A stretch of DNA of 64,000 bases. Origin: Anaerovorax odorimutans. GTDB lineage: Bacteria; Bacillota; Clostridia; Peptostreptococcales; JAAYPU01. The stretch covers positions 89,501 through 153,500 of the forward strand of contig JAENZQ010000003.1 in the NCBI GenBank assembly GCA_016841185.1. Direction: 5' to 3'. The notes under the pieces are model-generated. The model made no database searches, was not told the DNA's origin, and saw nothing but the letters and a program-made list of their open reading frames with translations. Positions 1-10,112 of the stretch are shown here, one piece after another (position 1 is the stretch's first letter; the number at the start of each line of letters is the position of its first letter). Position numbers and translations under genes: made by a program.

Positions 1-742
1 CTCTATATGCTTCGATATAAGCATAAACATATTCTGAAAGATCGATTAAAGTTTCATCTTCGTCACCAATCATCTTTGGTGTAACTTTTACAATTTCTAC
101 TGTTGCATTGTGTTTTTCTTCAAGAAGCGTATCTTCACTCTTTGTTACTGCACCTTCATTGTCAACGGATACAGTTTCTACAGTCAATGCATTGTAAACC
201 ATCTGTGCAACCGCACCTCTGTCGGCAGCTCCTGAAAGAAGTACTTTTACATCATCTGTAATATCAAGATCTTTTGCCAAGGAAATATAGTTTACAGGCC
301 ATGCTCCGACTAATTTTTCACAACCGTCGATGTATCCAAGAGCTCTTACAACCATTGTAATAGCTTCAGGGAAGGATACTTGTGAACTTGGCTGGAAAGT
401 ACCGTCGGGATAGCCGTTGACGATTCCTTTTCCGGCAATAATAGCCACATATTTGTCGGCCCAATGTCCTGCCATGTCGCTGAAGCTGCTTGCTCCAACA
501 TAATCTGCAGCATCTTCAAGCCCTAATGCTCTAACGATAAATGCTGCCATTTCAGCTCTTGTAACAGCGCCTTCCGGTTTATAGCTGCCGTCAGGATAGC
601 CTTCTACAATGCCGAGGTTCATTAATACTTGTACCGGTGTTTCGAAATCTGTGCCTTCAACATCGGCAGGTACAGCAAATGCAAAGCTAAAGCTGCCAAG
701 TACTAATGAAAGTACGAGTACGAATGAAAGTACTTTACGCAT
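1..742 (-). CDS. S-layer homology (SLH) domain surface protein, C-terminus beyond window edge
   Basis: The reading frame starts at ATG 740-742 behind a GGAGGA ribosome site and runs off the left edge, so 247 residues are visible. The first ~24 residues form a signal peptide (MRK, a hydrophobic core, then AFA). Two SLH-type modules follow, each with the motif GYPDG-x-(Y/F)-x-P and a TRAEMAAFIVRALG-like helix, and a third weaker module ends near residue 180. SLH domains bind pyruvylated secondary cell-wall polymers, so this is probably an S-layer or cell-surface protein; its C-terminal function lies outside the window. It has its own strong promoter and a roughly 140-nt leader. High confidence in the SLH assignment, none in the specific role. 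Confidence 0.9.
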   Translation of the reverse strand, partial: MRKVLSFVLVLSLVLGSFSFAFAVPADVEGTDFETPVQVLMNLGIVEGYPDGSYKPEGAVTRAEMAAFIVRALGLEDAADYVGASSFSDMAGHWADKYVAIIAGKGIVNGYPDGTFQPSSQVSFPEAITMVVRALGYIDGCEKLVGAWPVNYISLAKDLDITDDVKVLLSGAADRGAVAQMVYNALTVETVSVDNEGAVTKSEDTLLEEKHNATVEIVKVTPKMIGDEDETLIDLSEYVYAYIEAYR

Positions 743-850
743 ATAATTTGTTCCTCCTTTTGTATTTTTGTTTTTGAAAGGGTTTATAATTTGATTAGGA
801 TGTCAAATCATCTCCCCCTTCCAAAGACAATTTGACTTTTTTATATAGAA

Positions 851-877
851 GTGCCGGCATACCAAGACATGCCCCAC
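851..877 (-). other. Hairpin in the 5' leader of the SLH gene
   Basis: Just inside the predicted transcript, GTG-GGGCAT pairs with ATGCC-GG-CAC around an 8-base loop. No T-run follows, so it is not a terminator. It may stabilise the mRNA, as 5' hairpins do in other S-layer transcripts; that role is inference. Confidence 0.45.
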
Positions 878-892
878 ATTCTATCTCGTTTA

Positions 893-921
893 ATTATACT
901 ATCGAGGATTCGGCCAGTCAA
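893..921 (-). promoter_or_regulatory. Strong sigma-A promoter of the SLH protein gene
   Basis: On the minus strand TTGACT (916-921) and TATAAT (893-898) are separated by exactly 17 bases. This is close to the consensus for the vegetative sigma factor and fits a highly expressed surface protein. Transcription would start near 886 and give a leader of about 140 nt. Confidence 0.85.
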
Positions 922-978
922 TGCGTTGGCTGTTTTGTAATATAACTGTAACAAAATGCCATTCATTGTTAAGGAATA

Positions 979-1060
979 GGGGTTAGAGGTTAGAGGTTAG
1001 TGATGGACAGAAATTTAGCTGAAGCAAAATTTCTACCTTAACTATTATCTCTTATCTCCC
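979..1060 (+). repeat. Intergenic hairpin repeat, copy A
   Basis: This begins with three GGTTAGA-type heptamers, then ACAGAAATTT-(loop)-AAATTTCTACCTTAACT and a run of TATCTCTTATCT. An inverted relative lies 180 bases away at 1241-1330. The rest of the 743-1348 gap holds only the SLH promoter and leader and low-complexity sequence; I see no gene there. Confidence 0.6.
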
Positions 1061-1240
1061 AGCCTTTAATCTGTTTCCTATCGGACCTGAGACCCGAATA
1101 CTCTCTCAAAAGTACAGTCCTAATTATAAAGGGTTTATTGATCAATGTCCATTACACACGTATTACAAAAAGGTTAAAATATAGAAAGGAAAGAAGGATA
1201 GAAGGTCAGTGGGTTGGAAAGATAGTAACTTGGAGAAATA

Positions 1241-1330
1241 GGGAAGATAAGAGATAACAAATAAGAGATAACAGTTAATGTAGAAATTATTACCAAAGGC
1301 AATAATTTCTGTCCTCCCTAACCTCTAACC
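1241..1330 (-). repeat. Intergenic hairpin repeat, copy B (inverted relative of copy A)
   Basis: Read on the minus strand this repeats the order seen at 979-1060: GGTTAGAGGTTAG, GGACAGAAATT, a hairpin whose arms end in AATTTCT, then ACATTAACTGTTATCTCTTAT. The hairpin AGAAATTATT...AATAATTTCT lies between pyrG and the SLH gene but lacks a T-run. Confidence 0.6.
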
Positions 1331-1348
1331 TAATCCATAATCTATAAT

Positions 1349-3029
<1,681 letters not shown>

Positions 3030-3130
3030 CCGTTGTAACAATTTACCAGTACTTTAACAAATGGAAGGTAAAAGACGTATTTTTTTACCCCGCTCTCTCA
3101 TTTGAAAAAAATGGATAAAAATCTTAAATC

Positions 3131-4558
3131 CTATTTTGTCAGTGTTTCAATGGCTTTTTCCAGCTGGGCATCTTCTTTAAGGTTCTCAAAGTATTCGGTA
3201 ATCTCCCGGTTTAAACTTTCTTTTGTGGAATAGTCCAATATACCGTAGGGATATAACCCCTGGGCACTTTGGAAATGCTTTATGGCGCTATAGGTCATTT
3301 CATCCATAATGCCTGTTGTCTCTACATCATATCCCATAAGCTTCAGCCTCTGCTGTGCACCATAGACATTAAGGCCTGTGTCATTTAAATCAGGTTTTTC
3401 GTCTTCGATCATCGGTGCAAATAACTGGATTTTATCCAGTAAGCTCTCAAGTTCCTGACTGTTATTATTCTGCATCATGATATCCGGCGTGATCCCTGTT
3501 CCATGTATCCTGTTCTTATCCGGAGTCAGAAAATGTGCAACCGTCAGTTTCATACCGCTTCCGTTTGTAAGGTTTGTCGACTGCTGGGCCGAGCCTTTTC
3601 CAAAGGTCTTGGTTCCGATGATGATACCTGAATCCGTATCCTGAACAGCCCCTGCCAATATTTCCGAGGCACTTGCTGTGCCGCCGTTAACCAGAACCGC
3701 TACAGGCAGGTCGATCTGAGGTGTTTCGGAATAATAGGTATCCGTAATTTCTCCCTGTTTTTCGAAATGCATCATGGGGCCTTCAGGGACGATTTGTTCT
3801 GCTACTTCAAGAGCCGTATTAATGTATCCGCCTCCGTTATCCCTCAAGTCAATAATCAGTGCCTTGGCGTCTTCTTGTCTAAGCTCCTTCAATGCGGCTT
3901 TAAATTCGTCGCCTGTATTGCTGTCAAAGCTCAGGATTCGGATATATCCGATTTTGTTTTCTTTCATTTCATGGTTAACAGATGACATTTTAATGGTTTC
4001 TCTTATTATTTCAAATCGGAGGATATCCTTCTTCCCTTCTCTTTTAATCCCAACAGTCACCTTTGTTCCAGGCTTGCCTCTGAGCAAATTCACGATGCTT
4101 TCAGTTGTTAGAGCCGTTACATCTTGTCCATCCACTTCTACCACTACATCTTTCGATAGTATCCCCGCCTTATAAGCCGGGGAATCAAATATGGGAGATA
4201 CGATGGTACACTGGTTGTTCTTTGCTTCAATTATAACCCCGATACCATTGTATTCTCCTGACACGGATTCAACAAAATTATCAAGGGATTTCTTTTCAGG
4301 AAAATAAGTGCTGTAGGGGTCTAATGCTTCAAACAATCCTTTAAATGCACCGTTTACCAGTTTTTCATAGTCAACTTCATCGGAATAATTCGCTTCAATG
4401 TATAGAATCAAACGCTTCATAAAATCCATCTGTTCATTCAGATATGTTTCTTTTTCATCTTCTGCCCCAAAAGCCGGAAATAAAACAGAAGAGAATACCA
4501 TCATGACGGATATTAGTAATACAATTGTTTTTTTCGCTGCAGGTCTTTTTGCCTTCAC
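3131..4558 (-). CDS. C-terminal processing protease (S41) with PDZ and peptidoglycan-binding domains
   Basis: This is a 475-residue exported serine protease of the CtpA/CtpB type, which cleaves protein C-termini outside the membrane. In Bacillus, CtpB acts in the sporulation signalling cascade. It starts at GTG behind AGGAGG. Residues ~10-32 are a signal sequence, ~95-180 a PDZ domain, ~195-365 the S41 catalytic core with GGTASASEI (Ser296/Ser298) and the lysine of TKTFGKGSAQQ (Lys321), and ~395-450 a peptidoglycan-binding repeat. The combination of PDZ, S41 and a C-terminal peptidoglycan-binding domain is common in clostridia. It stands alone between intergenic repeats; the substrate is unknown. 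Confidence 0.93.
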   Translation of the reverse strand: MKAKRPAAKKTIVLLISVMMVFSSVLFPAFGAEDEKETYLNEQMDFMKRLILYIEANYSDEVDYEKLVNGAFKGLFEALDPYSTYFPEKKSLDNFVESVSGEYNGIGVIIEAKNNQCTIVSPIFDSPAYKAGILSKDVVVEVDGQDVTALTTESIVNLLRGKPGTKVTVGIKREGKKDILRFEIIRETIKMSSVNHEMKENKIGYIRILSFDSNTGDEFKAALKELRQEDAKALIIDLRDNGGGYINTALEVAEQIVPEGPMMHFEKQGEITDTYYSETPQIDLPVAVLVNGGTASASEILAGAVQDTDSGIIIGTKTFGKGSAQQSTNLTNGSGMKLTVAHFLTPDKNRIHGTGITPDIMMQNNNSQELESLLDKIQLFAPMIEDEKPDLNDTGLNVYGAQQRLKLMGYDVETTGIMDEMTYSAIKHFQSAQGLYPYGILDYSTKESLNREITEYFENLKEDAQLEKAIETLTK

Positions 4559-4609
4559 AGTTTATCCTCCTTTGTGTACTTAATTATTTATAATAAATTC
4601 ATAGTAAAT

Positions 4610-4720
4610 TAGAGGTTAGGGGTTAATGAATGAAGGCTTTGGGACAAAGCCCACCCATGATTGTCAATTCTCAACTCTCTATTATCAATCTTCCTAACCC
4701 ACTGACCTTCTATCCTTCTT
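4610..4720 (+). repeat. Dispersed intergenic repeat, copy C
   Basis: About 110 bases that match 8197-8290 at most positions. The order is a TTAG-rich segment, the hairpin GGCTTTGGGACAAAGCCC, ATTGTCAA-TCTCAA, ATTATCAAT and TAACCCACTGACC. A TAACCCACTGACCTTCTATCC segment also occurs on the other strand near 1195-1215. Confidence 0.7.
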
Positions 4721-4791
4721 CCCTTATCCCTAAGACCTTTTTGGAGATCGCCCCATAGCTATCGCTCCTTGCGATGGCAAACCTCCGAATT

Positions 4792-5226
4792 TTAATGCTT
4801 TACTTTGTCCATAATCTCAATGTTCAGTTTGTTTCTTCCCTCTGCAAGTCCTGAAAAGCTAATATCGTATTCAATATTAAGAAATCCTGCTGCACGGGAA
4901 CTGTTTAACGCATTTTCAATTTTCTTGGTTACAACTTCCATTTCAACATTTCCATAAGGTGTATTGTAGTGCGTGTTGAATCTTTTTCCTTTCTGAAAAT
5001 GGATTTCGGAAGATGCGGAGCCAAATCTTTTCATATGAATGATATCTCCTGTAACTTTTAATGTGGTGGTACACCCTTTGACCCCTGACAGGTCCGTTTC
5101 TTGATATATCAGATACGTCGAATCCCCTTTCTGATAATATTTTCCTTCCGTAATCAGTTCGACAACATCTTGTTCCCCATCTTTATTCAATTGTTTTCCA
5201 ATAATTTTCAACATAATATTTTTCAT
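4792..5226 (-). CDS. DUF1934 (YwiB-like) beta-barrel protein
   Basis: A 144-residue protein of the DUF1934 family, which is related in fold to calycin-like small beta-barrels and has no defined function. The sequence shows the family pattern: a beta-rich body, YLIYQETDLSG near residue 40, and a conserved TTLKV-x(10)-RFG segment. In Bacillus the homologue YwiB lies by argS; here it lies between a broken ddl and the ctp protease gene, so its neighbours give no hint. The start follows an AGAAGGTG site. Function unknown. Confidence 0.8.
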   Translation of the reverse strand: MKNIMLKIIGKQLNKDGEQDVVELITEGKYYQKGDSTYLIYQETDLSGVKGCTTTLKVTGDIIHMKRFGSASSEIHFQKGKRFNTHYNTPYGNVEMEVVTKKIENALNSSRAAGFLNIEYDISFSGLAEGRNKLNIEIMDKVKH

Positions 5227-5470
5227 GCCTTCACCTTCTGACGTTTAAGTTTTAGTGTTCGCTATTTTGAAACTTGAGATTGCAGCGTCGCTATAGCTCC
5301 TCGCGATGACAGAATCAGAGTATGGAGTATGGAAATTTGCTGAGCAAAATTATCCTTTAATCTTAAATCATAAACCTTAAACCTTAAATCTCAAATACTG
5401 CTTCTACCCCTGACATCCGAAATATCCCCTGTCTCCTGTAACCTGTCCTCTGAACCTGTATCCTGACTCC

Positions 5471-6556
5471 TTAGACCTTGCACCTCTGCTTTTCTTTATA
5501 TCTTTCCAAACCATACATAATTAGTTTATCAATCAACTGAGGATAGTCAATACCCTGTTCCTTCCATAATAGGGGAAGCATGCTGTATCTTGTGAATCCG
5601 GGAATGGTATTGATTTCATTGATCAACACCTCTCCTGTATCCTTATTGATGAAGAAATCAACTCTTGCAAAACCGCAGCAGTCTAAAGCTCAGTAAGCAT
5701 TAATTGCATAAGCTTTTACTTGTTCTTTCTGCAAATCGGTTATATCTGCAGGAATGCATAATTTGGACTTTCACCCGTCAAAATATTTTGCTTAATAATC
5801 ATAAAATACTTTGGAGGAAATAGTCTCGCCTACTGCTGCAGCCAAAAGATCATCATTTCCAATAACACTTGATTCTATTTCCCTGCAATTCACAAACTCC
5901 TCTATTATGATTTTTCTGTCATGCCTGCAGGCTTCAAGGAGAGCGTCTTCAAATTCATCCCTGTGGTGTGCTTTTGTAATACCCACACTGGAACCCAGAT
6001 TTGCAGGCTTTACAAACACTGGATATTGGAATTTTTCTTCTATTATTGAAACAGTTTTCTCCCTGTCCTTTTTAATATCACTTCTCAAGATCACTTTATA
6101 TTTACATATTGGAAGATTTACCTGTTCAAAAATAATTTTGGAACAAGCTTTGTCCATTGCAGCCGAAGATCCCAGCACGCCTGCCCCTACATAAGGAATA
6201 TCCGCCATTTCAAACAAGCCCTGTATGGTGCCGTCCTCACCATAAGGGCCGTGAAGAACAGGAAATACAATATCCGCCCTTGCCTTCAGACCAAAGGGGC
6301 CCATAATATCAAGTCCGAATTTTTGAGAATCTCCTTTAAGCATCTCCCTTGCCTGTTTTTCCCAACAGCCATTTTCTATATCTTCAGGTTCTCCTTCAAA
6401 GAGAAGCCATTCACCTTCTTTAGTAATTCCAATACAAATGACTTCATATTTCTTTTTATCCACAGCATTGATCACAGAGGCTGCCGACATAAGAGAAACT
6501 TCATGCTCTCCGGATCTGCCTCCAAACACAATGCCCAAACGAATTTTATCTGTCAT
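5471..6556 (-). pseudogene. ddl: D-alanine--D-alanine ligase with three in-frame stop codons
   Basis: The frame spans 362 codons including its final stop, the normal length for Ddl, which joins two D-alanines for peptidoglycan. Residues 1-254 are intact, with GGRSGEHEVSL at the N-terminus, HGPYGEDG, and the ATP-grasp segments FVKPANLGSSVG and IIEEFV. Then TAA (codon 255, 5792-5794), TGA (codon 262, 5771-5773) and TGA (codon 289, 5690-5692) interrupt the same frame. The sequence between and after them is still clearly Ddl, including RVDFF and the Mg/ATP motif INEINTIPGFT, to a final TAA at 5471-5473. No frameshift is needed. TGA and TAA both end other genes here, so the product should be truncated before the active-site lobe is complete. 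Confidence 0.88.
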
Positions 6557-6632
6557 TATAATACCCCCGATAGTTTTATTTCAATCATTACTATTATATC
6601 ACTAAGGGATGGCAATGTAGAATTAAATTGCA

Positions 6633-6670
6633 AAGAAAAAAAGATTTTGTAACTTCTTTTACAAAATCTC
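6633..6670 (-). terminator. Rho-independent terminator after ypeB
   Basis: On the minus strand AGATTTTGTAA pairs with TTACAAAATCT around a 6-base loop and is followed by a run of seven T. It lies ~95 bases past the ypeB stop and before the ddl start. Confidence 0.85.
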
Positions 6671-6759
6671 CAATTCAGATAATCAATACGTCATCAAGGT
6701 ACTTAATCTATAATTTAAAATTCTTCGTACACGAAGAGTCTTACTTTAATTATTCATTA

Positions 6760-8136
6760 TTAAATCATTAGAGTTCCGTCCTGACTGATAACAGCTTTTA
6801 GTATTTTTTCCTCTATGCCTGTTTCGGCATTTATATAGATCAGAAAATGCTCATCCCCTCTGCTGGCTTTTACTTCATAGCAGTAAATTTCTCCGCCAAA
6901 TTCCGTGGGGATATAGCATAATTTTGGCTCATCTTCTATTCTGGCTCTGACACTGACACTTTGCTTTGCCTCATCCGGCGTTAGCTTCGGAGGATAAAGC
7001 TGTCTTTGATAATTAAGCGTCAGATAGTGGGCTGAATCAAATCCTACTATATCTCCATTATCAAGCGCAACTTTGACTTTGATAAGATCGGGATACATGA
7101 TCACCCCTTCCTGTGAAGCTGCATAGACAATAAATACCGTATTATCTGTTTTAAGAGAATAAGTGGGCACCATCTCTTTAAAACCTTTATCTTCTAAGAA
7201 CTGGTTGGCTATTTCCACAGCCTGCTTTCGTGAATAATTCGCCTGATTAACCTGTTTATTGTCCAGTACATTTACAATATATCCTTCTATTTCAGATACG
7301 CAAATAAAAGTAGGTGTTGCATGGTTATTTTGCTGTACCTTGAAATTATAGGTTACAATCCTACCGTCTACTCCCGGTTGACTCTCCATCTGTTGTATTC
7401 TGTCTTTACCAATGAATTCACGTACTTTTTCCGCAGCTTCTTCCTCGGTGATCTTTTTTCCCTGAAGTCTTGGCTTTATACCTTGTATCATGTGCTCTGA
7501 AAAAGGACCGTCATAAATAAGCTCCGGATAAAGATTCATCCTTTCTTCAAACTGAGTAAATTGCATTTCGATGGGATTCTCTGCTTCTGCCTCTTCAGTT
7601 TCTTCCTTTATCATTTGGGTATCTTTGTTTTGTTTGAATTGACTGGTCCACATCTGCCCTCCGATGCTTTCATCCTTTACTTCACGAAGCCCCTCAGACA
7701 AGTTCACGGAATACTCATATAACTGCTGAAGATTATTTATATCTTCGGAGGAAAGCCTTTCCCCTTTTATGCTCTTTTGGGCCATTGCAAAAGTATAATC
7801 TCCAAGCTGATTAAAATATTTATTGGATTTGGTCAACTCTTCATGACGGATGGGTATCTGTGAAAGATATTCTTCTGCATTATAGGCACTTTGCCAGACT
7901 TTTGAAAATAAAACAATGTTTTCTTTCGTCTGAGATGAAACCATCAGTTTGGATAGTTCTGCGGTAATGGTTTCCACACTGCCCACCAGATCATAATATC
8001 TTTTTTGCACCTGATTATCAATATAGCGGTAATAACTTTCCTTATCCCTATATTGTAAATATCCCCAGACACCTGTTCCGATAAGGCCTACTATAAGAAA
8101 AACAATAATTGTAAAATTTATGTATTTATATTTCAT
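6760..8136 (-). CDS. ypeB: Germination protein YpeB
   Basis: YpeB is a forespore-made inner-membrane protein needed for SleB to accumulate and stay stable in the spore. The chosen ATG (8134-8136) lies 9 bases after AAGGA; an ATG three codons upstream sits inside the ribosome site. The 458-residue protein has an N-terminal membrane anchor (residues ~5-25), a helical region to ~210, and three PepSY-like repeats in the C-terminal half, the YpeB architecture. It follows sleB on the same strand, as in Bacillus, but the two are separated by a 225-bp repeat-filled gap. Its own terminator follows. Confidence 0.93.
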   Translation of the reverse strand: MKYKYINFTIIVFLIVGLIGTGVWGYLQYRDKESYYRYIDNQVQKRYYDLVGSVETITAELSKLMVSSQTKENIVLFSKVWQSAYNAEEYLSQIPIRHEELTKSNKYFNQLGDYTFAMAQKSIKGERLSSEDINNLQQLYEYSVNLSEGLREVKDESIGGQMWTSQFKQNKDTQMIKEETEEAEAENPIEMQFTQFEERMNLYPELIYDGPFSEHMIQGIKPRLQGKKITEEEAAEKVREFIGKDRIQQMESQPGVDGRIVTYNFKVQQNNHATPTFICVSEIEGYIVNVLDNKQVNQANYSRKQAVEIANQFLEDKGFKEMVPTYSLKTDNTVFIVYAASQEGVIMYPDLIKVKVALDNGDIVGFDSAHYLTLNYQRQLYPPKLTPDEAKQSVSVRARIEDEPKLCYIPTEFGGEIYCYEVKASRGDEHFLIYINAETGIEEKILKAVISQDGTLMI

Positions 8137-8196
8137 TCGTACCATCCTTATAATTAGATTATGGAGTATGGATTATAGGGTATAGATTGAGTTAGT

Positions 8197-8290
8197 GATT
8201 AGTGGTTAGTGAATGAAGTCTTTGGGACAAAGCCCTCCATAATTGTCAAGTCTCAATTCTCCATTATCAATTTCCCTAACCCACTGACCT
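8197..8290 (+). repeat. Dispersed intergenic repeat, copy D
   Basis: This matches copy C at 4610-4720: TTAGTGAATGAAG, the hairpin TTTGGGACAAA flanked by GCCC, ATTGTCAA, ATTATCAAT and TAACCCACTGACC. It lies between sleB and ypeB and runs directly into the heptamer array. Confidence 0.7.
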
Positions 8291-8356
8291 CTAACCTCTG
8301 ACCTCTAACCTCTAACCTCTAACCTCTAACCTCTAACCTCTAACCTCTAACCTCTA
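8287..8356 (+). repeat. Tandem heptamer array (ACCTCTA)10
   Basis: Ten consecutive heptamers fill exactly 70 bases. Nine read ACCTCTA and the second reads ACCTCTG. The array ends five bases before the sleB stop codon at 8361. Shorter runs of the same heptamer occur near 980-1000 (opposite strand) and 1318-1332. Confidence 0.95.
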
Positions 8357-8360
8357 AAAA

Positions 8361-9053
8361 TTATAATCCAAAATAATGTTTTCCTATAACAGTTACGACC
8401 CGCCTTGACCAGATCCATTTACTGGTTGCTTTTGCAGGATTCCAGTAATAGAGGGAGCCTCCTGACGGATCCCAACCGTTTAATGCATCTTCTGCTGCTT
8501 TTAAACAGGAGGGATCAGGGGGTAAATTAATCTGTCCGTCTGCAACTGCAGTAAAAGCTAACGGCTGATAAATCACTCCTGGTATGGTGTTGGGAAACGA
8601 CGGATTTCTGGTTCTGTTTAAAATTACGGCACCTACTGCAACCTGCCCCACATAAGGCTCTCCCCGGGCCTCTCCTGTAATAGCTTTTGCGAGGAGTACC
8701 TTCTCATCATTTCTGGTAACCGAACCTCCTGACGCCCTGTTTGGGGCACCTGCAGGCATACCTAATGCTTTATAGGTATTCGGGCCTACAACACCATCAG
8801 GTTTTAAACCGTGTTTTCTTTGAAATTTTACTACGCCATCATAGGTCAACTGCCCAAACACGCCATCTGCTGTCCCCTGCATATATCCCCAGTTAATCAA
8901 CCGGGTCTGGACTTCCCGCACACTCTGCCCTCGGGATCCCCAATAAATGGTTTCTGCCGCATGTACATTGTGAAAAAAGTAAGAAATATTGAACATGAAT
9001 AAAGTTATCATGATAACCGATAAACTCATGGATATGAATAAGAACCGCTTCAT
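8361..9053 (-). CDS. sleB: Spore cortex-lytic enzyme SleB
   Basis: SleB is a lytic transglycosylase that degrades the muramic-lactam-containing spore cortex during germination. The 230-residue protein has a signal peptide (residues ~1-33, cut after VHA), a peptidoglycan-binding domain (~38-95) and the SleB/hydrolase-2 catalytic domain (~118-230) with the conserved catalytic glutamate in AKAITGEARGEPYVGQVAVGAV. The ATG follows GAGGAGG. It begins 11 bases after the spoIIR stop, so the two are probably cotranscribed, and ypeB lies downstream. Confidence 0.95.
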   Translation of the reverse strand: MKRFLFISMSLSVIMITLFMFNISYFFHNVHAAETIYWGSRGQSVREVQTRLINWGYMQGTADGVFGQLTYDGVVKFQRKHGLKPDGVVGPNTYKALGMPAGAPNRASGGSVTRNDEKVLLAKAITGEARGEPYVGQVAVGAVILNRTRNPSFPNTIPGVIYQPLAFTAVADGQINLPPDPSCLKAAEDALNGWDPSGGSLYYWNPAKATSKWIWSRRVVTVIGKHYFGL

Positions 9054-9064
9054 GTAGACCTCCT

Positions 9065-9745
9065 CTACTCAATAGATGCTTTTTCTTTATTGAATTTTTC
9101 TAACAGTTTTTCAATATCTGCTTTTAATTCCTCTGCCGTCTCAAGGGTCTTAAATTTGAGCCGCAGTACCGGTGCTTCTCCTTTTGTTTCATCCGCCAGC
9201 ATTTGATATTCCTCTTCTGTTAATGTATGATTTAAAGCTTCTTCAAGAATTCCAACCTCATTATCCTGAATGTCTATAAGACATAGGGGAGGAAAAAGCA
9301 CACACCACCAATTCTGCCCTTCCCCCTCACCAATAACCACATTAAGGGCTTCATATTCTCCTGCAGGAAGTGTCAGATTTCCATAAGTTTTTTCCGGTAT
9401 CCATGTCTGCTCCAGCCGGGCACTGATTGGATAGACAGAGCCGCTTTTTAACAGAGTATCTTTGACCGTATCCATTATTTCATCCATATGGCCTCTGATG
9501 AAATCTCTTGATTCTTCGACATTTTCAAAGGCCTCCAGACGTTCATTCAAAGAACAGATGATAGCATCTCTGACTTTCAGCTTCAATTCTTGGTCTTCCT
9601 GAGAATCACTATTTGCAATCACATGTAATCGGATGATTTTATCCTTATATGTTGATTCCTGTTTTCCATTATCAAACACCAGAAAAGCAGTAAATAAAAT
9701 CAAAGACATTACCACTAATCCTGTAATCCTTTTTTTTTGGTTCAT
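9065..9745 (-). CDS. spoIIR: Stage II sporulation protein R
   Basis: SpoIIR is made in the forespore under sigma-F, is secreted into the intermembrane space and triggers SpoIIGA to process pro-sigma-E in the mother cell. The 226-residue protein has an N-terminal membrane/signal segment (residues ~7-24), then the family signature IIRLHVIANSDSQEDQ and the conserved central block with AGEYEALNVVIGEGEGQNWWCVLFPPLC. It is first in a likely spoIIR-sleB(-ypeB) transcript in which every product acts in or on the forespore. Confidence 0.95.
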   Translation of the reverse strand: MNQKKRITGLVVMSLILFTAFLVFDNGKQESTYKDKIIRLHVIANSDSQEDQELKLKVRDAIICSLNERLEAFENVEESRDFIRGHMDEIMDTVKDTLLKSGSVYPISARLEQTWIPEKTYGNLTLPAGEYEALNVVIGEGEGQNWWCVLFPPLCLIDIQDNEVGILEEALNHTLTEEEYQMLADETKGEAPVLRLKFKTLETAEELKADIEKLLEKFNKEKASIE

Positions 9746-9883
9746 TTTTCAACACCTCTTATAGCTTAAAATAATTTCTACTTTCATTTTTTCCACAATA
9801 AAGCCTTTTATACGTTTATTAGAAAAATGAACAGATATTGAAGAAAAAAGTAATGTATTTTGATTTAAAATTGATACTGTAAA

Positions 9884-9910
9884 TAAAAAAAAATTTGCCC
9901 TTAGGCAAAC
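9884..9910 (-). terminator. Rho-independent terminator of the ispE-gntR operon
   Basis: On the minus strand TTTGCC-TAAG-GGCAAA is a perfect six-pair stem with a tetraloop, followed at once by nine T. Confidence 0.85.
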
Positions 9911-9969
9911 TCTCTTTGTGAAAAGTAATATATAACCTTGAAGCCATACATGTATAAATTACCGAATTT

Positions 9970-9992
9970 GGGACAGCCACGAGGGCTGTCCC
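9970..9992. repeat. Perfect GC-rich palindrome, REP-like
   Basis: GGGACAGCC-ACGAG-GGCTGTCCC has nine perfectly paired bases and a 5-base loop. There is no T-run. It is more GC-rich than its surroundings and resembles short dispersed REP-like palindromes. Confidence 0.6.
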
Positions 9993-10112
9993 TACTATTT
10001 ATGGCCCTTTATGGCCCTTTTTCTATTTTCTTTTAATCCTGACAAAAATCAGACTCTTATCTACTTTACGCTGCCCCCTGTTTCCTGTACCCAGTCACCT
10101 AACCTCTTTATT

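Larger units (their letters stand above)
9746..10112. other. Gene-free gap between spoIIR and gntR
   Basis: These 367 bases hold the terminator at 9884-9910, the perfect palindrome at 9970-9992 and a tandem duplication of ATGGCCCTTT (10001-10020). The rest is A/T-rich; I see no open reading frame with a ribosome site. Confidence 0.6.

Noticed and set aside
1066-1130. A GGAC...GTCC stem with CCTGAGACCCGAA, faintly like the dispersed leader element
   Set aside because: The similarity to the core of copies a and b is too short and the order of motifs differs; chance is likely.
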